Origin: Anaerolineaceae bacterium
Lineage (GTDB): Bacteria; Chloroflexota; Anaerolineae; Aggregatilineales; Phototrophicaceae
Direction: 5' to 3'
Assembly (NCBI GenBank): GCA_002702065.1
Contig: NZXX01000002.1
Coordinates: 372,001-436,000 of the forward strand
DNA length: 64,000 nucleotides
A program made the translations under genes and the position numbers. The notes under the pieces are model-generated. The model saw nothing but the letters and a program-made list of their open reading frames with translations, was not told the origin of the DNA and ran no database searches. Shown here piece by piece: positions 25,563-33,758 of this stretch (positions within the stretch are counted from its first letter, which is position 1; each line of letters opens with the position of its first letter).

Positions 25563-25775
25563 ATGATGGGCAATGTTGGAGAGTTCTTGCGGTCACGGAT
25601 GTTCTGGACGCCAGTCATCGCGCTGGTGAGTACGGTGATTGTGTGGCTGCTGCCGCAGGTGGGCATCACGGTCACACCGGAGCTTCAGGGGGCGATCACG
25701 CTGCTGTTGTGGGTGATCGCGTCGGTGATCGTCGGACGTGACCTGCTGGCAGCGACCCAGCAGGCCCGGCGATAA
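25563..25775 (+). CDS. Holin-like small two-helix membrane protein
   Basis: 70 residues with two hydrophobic helices (about residues 13-30 and 42-58) separated by a short turn 'GITVTPE', a charged N-terminus and a basic tail ('QQARR'). This is the layout of small phage holins that open the inner membrane for lysin. GGAG lies five bases before ATG 25563. It is alone and intergenic, like the other phage-type genes in this window, and is on the same strand as them. No endolysin is adjacent. The holin label rests on topology and company rather than on a sequence family. Confidence 0.45.
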   Translation: MMGNVGEFLRSRMFWTPVIALVSTVIVWLLPQVGITVTPELQGAITLLLWVIASVIVGRDLLAATQQARR

Positions 25776-25786
25776 GCAGAACCTGT

Positions 25787-25814
25787 CCCTGCGGGACTCA
25801 TGAGTCTCGCAGGG
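25787..25814. terminator. Near-perfect hairpin between convergent genes
   Basis: CCCTGCGGGACTC and GAGTCTCGCAGGG pair in 12 of 13 positions with a two-base loop, between the end of the holin-like gene and the end of the SH3 gene. It could serve both directions. There is no T-run. Confidence 0.5.
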
Positions 25815-25822
25815 GTCGATGA

Positions 25823-27142
25823 TTACGCGACACGAACGCCCAACCGGCGCATTTCGTTGAGAAACTCGGTTGCATCACCCACCATTCTGGCCAGGTGATT
25901 CTGCCGGTTGGAGGCGGATTCTTCGGACATGATCGACTGGAACAGGCTGATCGACGCGGTGACGGATGATTCCAGCAGGTTGTTGGCGGTGGCGGCACAG
26001 GCCGGATACGCGACATCAATGCGCGTGCGCAGTTCCTGCAAGTCGAAAATGAGATCACGGATCTGCTGTGACGGCCCGGCGTTGACATCGACATCTTCAA
26101 TCATTGCCAGATACTGGGTGACATCCTCATCAATACCGCTGTACCAGACTTCCGCATTCGGGCAGTCGCTGCGGCTGATGATGATGCCGTTGTCGTCGGC
26201 AAAGCGTTCGTCAGCCGAGTTGAACTGCTCTCTGGCGATATTCAGTTCGGACACGGCTTCGTTCGGATACCCCAGGGATCGATTCTGGAAGCTGTTATCC
26301 AGCGCCTGCATCCCCACCAACAGCATGTCGCGGGCTTCACCGACACAGGGCGGATAATCGGCGGATTCAAAGGTGGACCGGTTCTGGCGGGCTGTCTGGC
26401 GAAGCTGGCCGTAATCGAGGCTGGCGCCGCTGCTCACCGCGTCGTTGGCCTGAAGCATCACAAATCGGACATTGTTCAGGGTTTCGCGGTTGGCATCATA
26501 CCAGTCCTGCGCTTCTTCCGGCGTGCACACTTCGGCAGGTGTGGGCGTTACAGCAGGTGTTTCGTCGCTGGTGGTCTGGGCTACTGATGTCGGTGCCGGG
26601 TCGGCATCGAGCAGGTTGGCGGCGACCCACCCTTCACTGCCATCTGGCAGGCGCACGTTATACCATTCACCATTGTCGCTCTCGCCGACGACCTCAACCG
26701 AGGTGCCGGAAAACAGCGTCGCAATCGAACTGGTGTTGGTGCTGGGGCCGCTGCGTACGTTAATACTCTGGCTGGATATGACGACGCCCATTCGCGGTAG
26801 GGGCGTCGGGACAGGTGTATCGGCGATGGCAACAGCGGTGGGAGTTGGCAGCGGAACACCGCCCAGGGTGCTGCCGCGCGATGGCGCTGTGAGGATAACC
26901 AGCCCGGCCAGCAGCGCCGCCGTAATCACCGTGCTGATGATGATGGTCAACAGGTAGGTCAGCAGGCTGCGTATCCGCTGGCCGCCGCCCCGGCGGGGTG
27001 CACGGCGCGGTTCACGCTGATCGAGCTTTTTCAGCCATTCTCGCGCTTTGGACGAGTCGATCTTCTGGAGAATGCGGCGCGCTTCGTCGTAGCGCCCCTC
27101 TTTGATAAGCTGTTGAGCCTGCTGCATCTGGGTCCTGGACAT
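25823..27142 (-). CDS. Membrane protein with TPR-like N-terminus and bacterial SH3 domain
   Basis: 439 residues. Residues 1-45 form a TPR-like helix pair ('QQLIKEGRYDEARRILQKID'). A basic linker and one membrane helix (about 58-84) follow, so most of the protein is outside. A Pro/Thr stretch leads to a SH3_3 domain (about 118-180): 'SINVRSGPSTNTSSIATLFSGTSVEVV' and 'EGWVAANLL'. A TPTP linker is followed by a helical C-terminal domain of 240 residues with paired Cys ('PPCVGEARD', 'SDCPNAE', 'YPACAAT'). SH3_3 modules usually bind cell-wall peptides. No catalytic domain is seen. Function unknown. Confidence 0.75.
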   Translation of the reverse strand: MSRTQMQQAQQLIKEGRYDEARRILQKIDSSKAREWLKKLDQREPRRAPRRGGGQRIRSLLTYLLTIIISTVITAALLAGLVILTAPSRGSTLGGVPLPTPTAVAIADTPVPTPLPRMGVVISSQSINVRSGPSTNTSSIATLFSGTSVEVVGESDNGEWYNVRLPDGSEGWVAANLLDADPAPTSVAQTTSDETPAVTPTPAEVCTPEEAQDWYDANRETLNNVRFVMLQANDAVSSGASLDYGQLRQTARQNRSTFESADYPPCVGEARDMLLVGMQALDNSFQNRSLGYPNEAVSELNIAREQFNSADERFADDNGIIISRSDCPNAEVWYSGIDEDVTQYLAMIEDVDVNAGPSQQIRDLIFDLQELRTRIDVAYPACAATANNLLESSVTASISLFQSIMSEESASNRQNHLARMVGDATEFLNEMRRLGVRVA

Positions 27143-27278
27143 GGAACGGACTCCGGTGTGAGTTTGTCTATATTTATGATAAGCGATAATAGGCCGCGTG
27201 CAAGCTCAACTATCGGCAGGGACGGGCTTATACTACAATGCAGAAAGACACGTTTGTTTGACGGATGGAGTCAATTGT

Positions 27279-28082
27279 ATGAGACGCACCTTCACCATGA
27301 TTGCGCTGCTGCTGATACTGGCGGCCTGCGAAGGCGGTGGCGACGATAACAACGGCGACCCCTTCGCATCCAATAGTATCATCCAATGGGACCGCAGCCC
27401 GCAAACGGTGGTTTTTCGGACGGAAGTTGCGGGGGGTGATGACGCAGACAGTTTCTTGATAAAAAACGAGATTCCGCTGTGTTCCATCTATGGTGACAAC
27501 CGCGTGGTGTGGACCAACGACCTGGGCGATTTTGACGTGCAGGTGTTGTGGGACAAGGTGACCGACCAGCAGATTCAGGATTTTATCACCTACCTGACCG
27601 TGAGTCAGCAGGTGTTTAATTATGATGCCGGGGCAGATTTGCAGCCGCCCGGCCCCATCCAGCCGGTGCGTGAGGTGATCACCGTGAACGTGAATGGCCG
27701 CATTCACCAGACCGATTCGATGGCGGCGAACCCGTGGCCGCTGGATTATTTTGCGAAGATCGTTGATTTCTGCAAGCAGGTCAGCCGGGCACCTGTGCTG
27801 TATGAACCCACCGGGGCGTGGCTGTCTGTACAGGCCATTGAATATGATTCGATGCGCCCGTTGCAGGTGTGGGATGGCGAGTCTGCCGGCCTCGATTTGG
27901 CTGAGGTTGCCGGGCGCACCGAACCGCTGTGGCTGACGGGTAATAACCTGCGCATTCTGTGGAATATTCTGCGCACGTCATCGCCGCGCCTGATGTTCAG
28001 CGACCTCGACGGCAATGCGTTTGAAGTCGTGCTGGAAGTACCCGGCATTCACCCCAACTCACCGCCCGCGCCCGAATCCTGA
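27279..28082 (+). CDS. Lipoprotein of unknown function
   Basis: 267 residues. A lipoprotein signal peptide ends at LAAC (Cys about 16), followed by a Gly/Asp/Asn-rich spacer. The remainder has alternating beta and helix segments with 'PLCSIYGDNRVVWTND' and 'VQVLWDKVTDQQIQDFITYL', with Cys residues that may pair. No family recognised. ATG 27279 is preceded by GGATGGAG. The frame extends upstream, but that part has no signal peptide. The gene is divergent from the SH3 gene, with GalE 102 bases downstream. It is secreted and membrane-anchored; no role can be given. Confidence 0.65.
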   Translation: MRRTFTMIALLLILAACEGGGDDNNGDPFASNSIIQWDRSPQTVVFRTEVAGGDDADSFLIKNEIPLCSIYGDNRVVWTNDLGDFDVQVLWDKVTDQQIQDFITYLTVSQQVFNYDAGADLQPPGPIQPVREVITVNVNGRIHQTDSMAANPWPLDYFAKIVDFCKQVSRAPVLYEPTGAWLSVQAIEYDSMRPLQVWDGESAGLDLAEVAGRTEPLWLTGNNLRILWNILRTSSPRLMFSDLDGNAFEVVLEVPGIHPNSPPAPES

Positions 28083-28184
28083 TGCTTTAGGTAGGCGTTA
28101 GGTCGTCAGCGCATAATCGCGGCTGGTTTTAATTGAGTGATTATTGCCGGGATTTCCTGGCGTTTCTGATGTGGAGGCTTCTTT

Positions 28185-29177
28185 ATGAAAGTGCTTGTCA
28201 CCGGCGGTGCCGGTTATATTGGCAGCCATGTGGTTGACCAACTGGTCGAACGTGACTATGAAGTCGTGGTGATTGATAATCTGTACACTGGCCACAAGGA
28301 AGCGGTTCACCCGAAAGCCACATTTATTGAGGGCGATCTGCTGGACAAGGCCAAAGTCGACAGCGTGTTTGCCGCCCATACGTTTGAGGGGATTCTGCAT
28401 TTTGCCTCGCACACGCTGGTGGGCGAAAGCTGGGAAAAACCCTGGCTGTATCTGCGCGACAATGTGGTCGCGGCCAGCAACCTGCTGGAAGCGGCGGCAG
28501 CGCAGGGCGTCAAGCGGTTTATTTTGTCCTCAACGGCGAACCTGTTCGACGACCCGGAGACCATTCCGATCACGGCAGAGGAGCGCATTGTCCCCGGCAG
28601 TCCTTACGGCGAAAGCAAGTATATGATCGAGCGCCAGTTGTACTGGATGGAACGGGTTTACGGTATGGCGTCGTGCTGCCTGCGCTATTTCAACGCCAGC
28701 GGCGCGCACCCCAACGGGCACATCGGCGAAGATCACACGCCGGAATACCATCTGATCCCGATCATCTTGCAGGCGGCGCTGGGCCAGCGCGAAAAGCTGA
28801 CCATTTTTGGCGAAGATTACAAAACGCCGGATGGCACCTGCATCCGCGATTACATCCACGTGATGGACCTGGCCGACGCGCATATTCTGGCGCTGGAAGC
28901 GCTGGCGGATGGCAAGAGCCGGAAATATAACCTGGGCAACGGCAAAGGCTATTCAGTGCGCGAGGTGCTGGAGATGGCGCGCCAGATTACCGGACGCGAG
29001 ATCAAAGCGGAAGTGGGTCCGCGCCGCCCCGGTGACCCGGACAATCTGGTGGCCGACAGCACTCGTATTATGCAGGAACTGGGCTGGAGCCCGGAGTTCA
29101 ACTCGCTGCCGATCATCATCGAAACGGCGTGGAACTGGCACAAGAACAACCCGCAGGGCTACGCCGGACGGGAATAA
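28185..29177 (+). CDS. galE: UDP-glucose 4-epimerase
   Basis: 330 residues, the normal GalE length. GalE interconverts UDP-glucose and UDP-galactose with bound NAD. The start '[20 protein letters not shown]' has the GxxGxxG NAD loop; '[13 protein letters not shown]', '[10 protein letters not shown]', 'YFNASGA' and '[15 protein letters not shown]' are family blocks. The catalytic pair is in 'YGESKYMIE', and Thr replaces one Ser in 'LSSTANLF'. Galactose is probably needed for envelope sugars, in line with the glycosyltransferase genes elsewhere in the window. Single gene with a GGAGG-type site. Confidence 0.92.
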   Translation: MKVLVTGGAGYIGSHVVDQLVERDYEVVVIDNLYTGHKEAVHPKATFIEGDLLDKAKVDSVFAAHTFEGILHFASHTLVGESWEKPWLYLRDNVVAASNLLEAAAAQGVKRFILSSTANLFDDPETIPITAEERIVPGSPYGESKYMIERQLYWMERVYGMASCCLRYFNASGAHPNGHIGEDHTPEYHLIPIILQAALGQREKLTIFGEDYKTPDGTCIRDYIHVMDLADAHILALEALADGKSRKYNLGNGKGYSVREVLEMARQITGREIKAEVGPRRPGDPDNLVADSTRIMQELGWSPEFNSLPIIIETAWNWHKNNPQGYAGRE

Positions 29178-29183
29178 GAATTT

Positions 29184-29226
29184 TCAACGCAAAGGCGCAA
29201 AGGCGCAAAGGCGCTAAGGAAACAAA
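29184..29226. repeat. Short tandem GCGCAAAG-type repeat after galE
   Basis: Three tandem units of GCAAAGGC followed by GCTAAGG, seven bases after galE. The same motif appears at the capsid trailer (about 16609-16626) and in copy B (about 17437-17464). It is a dispersed short repeat. Confidence 0.5.
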
Positions 29227-29322
29227 GGGTACATCCTCCGTGATGTGCTCTTTTTATTTGGGTGCAGTTGGATAGTAACTGCATATAATGAATCCTGTGT
29301 GTATTGGGTTGGGGGAGCAGCG

Positions 29323-29862
29323 ATGTTCAAAGGCGAGAAAGTTACTTTGCGACCGGTGCGGCGGGAGGATTTGCCGCTGCTGAATGCGTTTAACAACGAT
29401 GTCGAGGTCGAACTGGCCAGTGGTGGGGACCCGCCCATGCCGCAGCCGCTGCCCATGCTCGAAGCGGAATACGAACAGCAGTGGGCAAAAGGCGGGCGCG
29501 ACAACGCCAGCTTTGTGATCGAAGCGGATGGCAAGTGTATTGGCGGTTGCGCATTGTTCGACATGGACCACACGGCACACACTGCCCAACTCGGCATTAT
29601 CATCGGTGACAAAGAGTACTGGGGGCGGGGTTACGGGCGCGATGCGGTGCGGACGCTGGTGCATTACGCCTTCCGCTATCGCAATTTCCGGCGGGTATGG
29701 CTGCGTGTGCACGCCAACAATGAACGTGGGATGCGGGCCTATCGTGCAGCCGGATTTGTGGAGGAAGGCCGCCTGCGCCAGCACGTCTACTCGGATGGTT
29801 CGTATGACGACATGGTGTATATGGGCGTGCTGCGGGAAGAATGGGAAGTTCATACCCCCTGA
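29323..29862 (+). CDS. GNAT-family N-acetyltransferase (RimJ/RimL type)
   Basis: 179 residues. It transfers an acetyl group from acetyl-CoA to an amine. Family signs: 'VTLRPVRREDLPLL' at the start, 'GGCALFDMDHTAHTAQLGIIIGD' (strand 4), the CoA pyrophosphate loop 'YWGRGYGRDAV', 'RVWLRVHANNERGMRAYRAAGF' and 'GRLRQHVY.DG..DDMVYMGVL', typical of RimJ/RimL acetyltransferases that act on protein N-termini or antibiotics. ATG 29323 has GGGGGAG nine bases upstream. Single gene; substrate unknown. Confidence 0.85.
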   Translation: MFKGEKVTLRPVRREDLPLLNAFNNDVEVELASGGDPPMPQPLPMLEAEYEQQWAKGGRDNASFVIEADGKCIGGCALFDMDHTAHTAQLGIIIGDKEYWGRGYGRDAVRTLVHYAFRYRNFRRVWLRVHANNERGMRAYRAAGFVEEGRLRQHVYSDGSYDDMVYMGVLREEWEVHTP

Positions 29863-30058
29863 GAAACTGCCCTCAGCAAAGAAGCATGTATAAGAGTTAT
29901 CTTATTTTTTCGCTGTTTGCTTGGTTTCCGAACCGACCTGATTATAAGATGGATTGTAATAGTTTGGCGTTCCTGCTGCTTCATGGTGATTGGGGAACGT
30001 TCAACCGGAAAAGTTCGTCTTATGTATTGAACGTGTCTATCTTTAGTCAGGAGGAATG
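29863..30058. other. AT-rich spacer before the META gene
   Basis: About 200 bases, noticeably richer in A and T than the neighbours. A 57-codon frame inside has no ribosome site and no protein-like character. No promoter stands out. The AGGAGG site of the next gene is at 30049-30054. Confidence 0.4.
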
Positions 30059-31429
30059 ATGTTTACGCGAATAATCCTGAGTGTGATTGCGGTCTTTGTC
30101 AGCAGCCTGACAGTGTTGGCACAGGATACCGGCGAATCGCGGACGTTGTATGTGGGTCCGGTGCGTGTGGATTGCGAAGGTGTCGGCCCACAGCAGTGTT
30201 TGCTGGTGAAGGAAGACCCCCAGGCAGATTATGAGTTGTTCTATGATCATATCGAAGGCTTTGAGTTCGAGCCGGGTTACATCTACGAACTGCGCGTGAC
30301 GGTGACCGAAGTGGCAAACCCACCGGCGGACGCGTCCAGTATGCAATGGACACTGGACGAAGTGGTCAGCCAGAATCGGGCGTTGCAAGGCAACCTGTGG
30401 GAACTGATGGCCTATACGGATGCGGATGGCAACAGCGTGAATGTGCTGCCCGATTCGCAGGTTACCGTATTGTTTGAGTTCGATCAGCTGGGTGGCAGCG
30501 CCGGGTGTAACACCTATGGCGGTGGCTTTATGCTGGCTGAGATGAACCTTGAAATCGGCGAACTGGTGTCCACACAGATGGCCTGCACGCCGGATGAACT
30601 GATGCCGCAGGAGACTGCTTACCTCAACGCCCTGAGTATGGCAGTATCGTACCAGATCAATGACGATCAGCTTGACCTGTTGAACGCTGATGGCGATGTG
30701 ATCCTGAGCTACGCAGTGATTGAACCGGTAGCGCTGACGGGCACCACCTGGGTGATGACGGATTACAATAACGGTCAGGGCGGGTTGGTCAGCGCGCTGG
30801 CGGAACCGCCGGTTACGGCTCTGTTTGACGGTGTGGGCCAGGTTGGTGGTACTGGCGGTTGCAATGGCTACGGTGGTAGCTATGAAGCCAGCGACGGCAT
30901 GATGACCATTGGCGAGGTCATCTCCACCTTGATGGCGTGCGCTGAACAAGGCGTGATGGAACAGGAACAGGCGTATTTCGCGGCGCTGGAAAACGTGGCG
31001 GCTTATACGATCAGCGCCAACACACTTGAACTGACAGACGGCGAAGGTAATGTGATGGTGCGTTATGAAGCACGGGCCAATGAGCTGACGGGTGTGACAT
31101 GGCAGTGGCAATCGGCCAATTATGCCAGTGGCGACTCTATGTCTGTACCCCAGCCAGAACGTTATACCCTGACCTTTAATGCGGATGGTTCGGTCGGCGT
31201 GCGTGCCGATTGCAACACCGGCAGCGCGACTTATGAGCGCAGCGGCGATCAGATCATGATCATCATGGGGCCGCTGACCAGAGCGATGTGCCCGCCTGAA
31301 TCGCTGTCGATGCCGTTTATCGAGCATCTCGGTGCGGTGTCGACCCTTGAACTGAGCAATGGCAATCTGTTGCTGTCGCCGGGGACAGGTGGCGAGACAC
31401 TGGTGTTCACGCCGCTGGATACGATGTAA
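30059..31429 (+). CDS. Secreted protein with DUF4377 and three META (HslJ-like) domains
   Basis: 456 residues. Signal peptide about 1-22. Residues about 30-105 match DUF4377 ('LYVGPVRVDCEGVGPQQCLLVK'). Then come three META domains (about 112-225, 232-340 and 345-452). Each begins with 'L.G..W.L/W' and has a 'G.AGCNTYGG' or 'G.GGCNGYGG' turn followed by 'S.TQMAC' or 'STLMAC'; the third has 'VRADCNTGSA' and 'TRAMCPPES'. HslJ, the family's E. coli member, is linked to heat and novobiocin resistance. ATG 30059 is better spaced from AGGAGG than ATG 30056. It is probably released or cell-surface; the role is unknown. Confidence 0.85.
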   Translation: MFTRIILSVIAVFVSSLTVLAQDTGESRTLYVGPVRVDCEGVGPQQCLLVKEDPQADYELFYDHIEGFEFEPGYIYELRVTVTEVANPPADASSMQWTLDEVVSQNRALQGNLWELMAYTDADGNSVNVLPDSQVTVLFEFDQLGGSAGCNTYGGGFMLAEMNLEIGELVSTQMACTPDELMPQETAYLNALSMAVSYQINDDQLDLLNADGDVILSYAVIEPVALTGTTWVMTDYNNGQGGLVSALAEPPVTALFDGVGQVGGTGGCNGYGGSYEASDGMMTIGEVISTLMACAEQGVMEQEQAYFAALENVAAYTISANTLELTDGEGNVMVRYEARANELTGVTWQWQSANYASGDSMSVPQPERYTLTFNADGSVGVRADCNTGSATYERSGDQIMIIMGPLTRAMCPPESLSMPFIEHLGAVSTLELSNGNLLLSPGTGGETLVFTPLDTM

Positions 31430-31443
31430 TCCCCCATTCACGA

Positions 31444-31472
31444 AATGCCCGGAGGGCGTGTGATGCTGCGCC
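31444..31472. repeat. Intergenic palindrome after the META gene
   Basis: GGAGGGCG-N10-CGCCCTCC, a hairpin 16 bases after the stop. It belongs to the dispersed palindrome set and may terminate. The rest of the gap to 31655 (about 180 bases) shows only a TATAAA-like stretch near 31630. Confidence 0.45.
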
Positions 31473-31654
31473 CTCCCAACCTCCCCCCCAAAAGTAACAT
31501 CTCACGATAAAATAAGGTCTGTAAGTCAGGTTGCTGGCTGGTTTCGATGCCAACACCAATGGTCAGTCTGTCGGTTGTTCTGATAACTGACAACTGCATC
31601 CGGCCTGTCTTCAGCAATGCTTTATTCTTATAAACGTGCTTTTGAGGCAAAAAA

Positions 31655-32683
31655 ATGGACACCCCTAATTTTGCACTGCAATCTCATGTCGATTATCTGT
31701 ATACCAATAAGCCGCGTCAGCTGGCCTTCGAAGCCCGCACGCCGGATGAATTCACGGTCTGGCAGACAGCTTTGCGCGGCGAAGTGGTGCGTCTGCTGGG
31801 CCTGACCGGGCGCACACCACCCGCCAACCCCGCGGCAGAATTGTTACAGACGATTGACCGGGGCAAGTATAACGAAGAAAAACACGCGCTCGATGTGGGC
31901 GAGGGTGTGCGTGCCAATATGTATGTGCTGGTGCCCAAGAGCAAACCACCCTACAAGGCGATTATGGTGTTTCATGGGCACAACCCCAGCGTGCAGCCGA
32001 TCCTCGGCAATTTTGACAGCGAGGAAATGGCGCAGGAACGGCTGGCGATTGATGGCAATTACGCCCAGGCGCTGGCAGAAGCGGGTTATCTGGTGTGCGC
32101 GGTGGAGCAGCGCGGCTTTGGTGAACGGGTGACAGACCAGTTGCAGTCACCGGGCAACCAGCGGTCGTGCCGCCACCTGGCTTATACCTATATGCTGGAA
32201 GGCCGGACGCTGCTGGGTGAACGCTGCTGGGATGGCATGTGCGCGATCAGCTATGTGCAGAACCGGCCTGATGTCGAGGCGGGGACACTTGGCTGCACCG
32301 GCAACTCCGGTGGCGGCACGACGGCGCTGTGGCTGTCGGCCATCGACGAGCGCATTACGGTGGTGGTGCCATCGTGCTACTTCTGCTCGTTTAAGGCGTC
32401 AATACTGGGGATGGAACACTGCGAGTGCAACTATGTACCGGGTATCCTCGAACTGGCTGAGATGGGCGATCTGGCCGCCTTGATGGCCCCGCGCCCGATG
32501 CGTTTTATCAGCGGCGAACAGGACCCGATCTTCCCGATTGGCGCGGTGCGCGAACAGTACGAGACGGTCAAGAAAGCCTACCAGATCCTTGACGCGGCGG
32601 ACCGCTTGTCGCTGACGGTGCACTCCGGCGCGCATGCCTATAATCACGCCTTCAGTCACGAGTGGTTTGGCTGGTGGTTGTAA
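31655..32683 (+). CDS. Alpha/beta hydrolase (dienelactone-hydrolase/acetyl-esterase-like)
   Basis: 342 residues with an alpha/beta hydrolase core. 'KAIMVFHGHNPS' is the oxyanion strand. The nucleophile Ser is in 'GCTGNSGGGTTALWLS' (G-x-S-x-G type). The acid is probably Asp in 'ISGEQDPIFPIG' and the His in 'VHSGAHAYNHAFSHEW'. It resembles the Abhydrolase_7/acetyl-xylan-esterase-like group. Several Cys ('CYFCSF', 'EHCECNY') are clustered after the nucleophile, which is unusual. No signal peptide, so cytoplasmic. The next gene begins 18 bases later, so the two form an operon with an adenosine-deaminase-like protein. Substrate unknown. Confidence 0.8.
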   Translation: MDTPNFALQSHVDYLYTNKPRQLAFEARTPDEFTVWQTALRGEVVRLLGLTGRTPPANPAAELLQTIDRGKYNEEKHALDVGEGVRANMYVLVPKSKPPYKAIMVFHGHNPSVQPILGNFDSEEMAQERLAIDGNYAQALAEAGYLVCAVEQRGFGERVTDQLQSPGNQRSCRHLAYTYMLEGRTLLGERCWDGMCAISYVQNRPDVEAGTLGCTGNSGGGTTALWLSAIDERITVVVPSCYFCSFKASILGMEHCECNYVPGILELAEMGDLAALMAPRPMRFISGEQDPIFPIGAVREQYETVKKAYQILDAADRLSLTVHSGAHAYNHAFSHEWFGWWL

Positions 32684-32701
32684 GTAGATAGGAGGAATCC
32701 T

Positions 32702-33721
32702 ATGGACAGGCTGCTGCATGACCCGCTCGGTACATTCCCGATGCCGCCGGAGTTGGCTGCGCTGCCCAAAGCCGATATTCATGTTCATGCGGAATGGCTG
32801 GCCCGGCTGGACCGCGCTCTGGCCCGACGTGAGAGGCGACCAGGGCACGACTGGCGGGCCTGGGTAACCCGTGTCATGGCGGAACCGCCGGGTGCATCGC
32901 GGTTGAGTCATCTGTCTACAACCCAACTGGTCACCGATGAAATGGACGCCATCCCGGAGAATTTTGTTGCGCGTGTTCAGGACCTGCTGGAGGAAGCTGC
33001 CGCCGATGGGGCGATTCTGGTCGAGGTGCGTTTCGGCAAGGATATGGACCGGCCCGATTTTATGGCGCTGTTCCGCGAGGCTGAACGCCGCGTCCGGGCC
33101 AGGTATCCGCGCTTTCGGGCGCAGGCCATCGCCGTGCTGATGCTGTGGCAGGAACCGGACGCGCTGGAAACCCTGATACAAACCTGCATCGACATGGCTG
33201 CGGCAGGCATGCTGTATGGCGTTGATTTTCTTTACCGGCCTTATATTGCGGAGGCCGATTGGGGAACTGCGTATCGGGTCGCCGCGCGGTTAGCGGAAGC
33301 CGGGTTGGGCGTTACGGCCCATGTCGGCGAGTTTTCGACGGCGAATATTGTGGCTGCCGCGCAAACACCCGGCATCATCCGGTTCGGCCACGCGACCTAC
33401 GCCGGGTATCATCCGCACCTGCTCGACCTGCTGGCGGCGAAACAGATTACCGTCGAGTGTTCGCTAAGCTGCAATGTCGTGCTGGGGGCGGCGGAATCGT
33501 ATGAGGCGCATCCGGTCCGGCAGTTTGTGGCGCATGGCGTGCCGGTCGCGCTGTGTACCGACGATCCGGTGCAGGTCTGTACGACGATTGGCCGCGAATA
33601 TGCGATTGCCCATGCACTGGGTTTTTCCGAGGCTGACCTGCTGGGCTTCACCCGCAACGCGATCAACGCCGCGTTTATCGCGCCGGACCAGCGGGCTGCG
33701 TTACTGGCGGAATTAACGTAA
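32702..33721 (+). CDS. Adenosine deaminase-family amidohydrolase
   Basis: 339 residues. It has the metal-dependent deaminase barrel: 'KADIHVHAEW' (HxH zinc ligands), 'GVTAHVGEF' (third His and catalytic Glu), 'RFGHATYAG', 'ECSLSCNVVLGA' and 'ALCTDDPVQV' (zinc Asp). True adenosine deaminases have a longer first loop ('ELHVHLEG'), 'ECPLSN' and 'STDDP', so this is a divergent member. It may act on another purine, nucleoside or pterin. AGGAGG precedes ATG 32702. It is 18 bases downstream of the hydrolase gene and is probably co-transcribed. Confidence 0.8.
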   Translation: MDRLLHDPLGTFPMPPELAALPKADIHVHAEWLARLDRALARRERRPGHDWRAWVTRVMAEPPGASRLSHLSTTQLVTDEMDAIPENFVARVQDLLEEAAADGAILVEVRFGKDMDRPDFMALFREAERRVRARYPRFRAQAIAVLMLWQEPDALETLIQTCIDMAAAGMLYGVDFLYRPYIAEADWGTAYRVAARLAEAGLGVTAHVGEFSTANIVAAAQTPGIIRFGHATYAGYHPHLLDLLAAKQITVECSLSCNVVLGAAESYEAHPVRQFVAHGVPVALCTDDPVQVCTTIGREYAIAHALGFSEADLLGFTRNAINAAFIAPDQRAALLAELT

Positions 33722-33722
33722 C

Positions 33723-33742
33723 CGGGCGCACCGCGATGCGCC
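33723..33742. repeat. Intergenic palindrome
   Basis: GGGCGCA-CCGCGA-TGCGCCC, perfect 7-base arms, in the 37-base gap between convergent genes. Possibly a terminator for both. It belongs to the dispersed palindrome set. Confidence 0.5.
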
Positions 33743-33758
33743 CCGACAACCGAAAATA

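Noticed and set aside
29887-30058. A 57-codon frame upstream of the META gene
   Set aside because: No ribosome site, AT-rich, no protein-like features; it runs into the ribosome site of the next gene.
30047-31441. A 464-codon open frame on the minus strand over the META gene
   Set aside because: Composition is of the antisense type, rich in His, Arg and Gln. The plus-strand frame has a signal peptide and META motifs.
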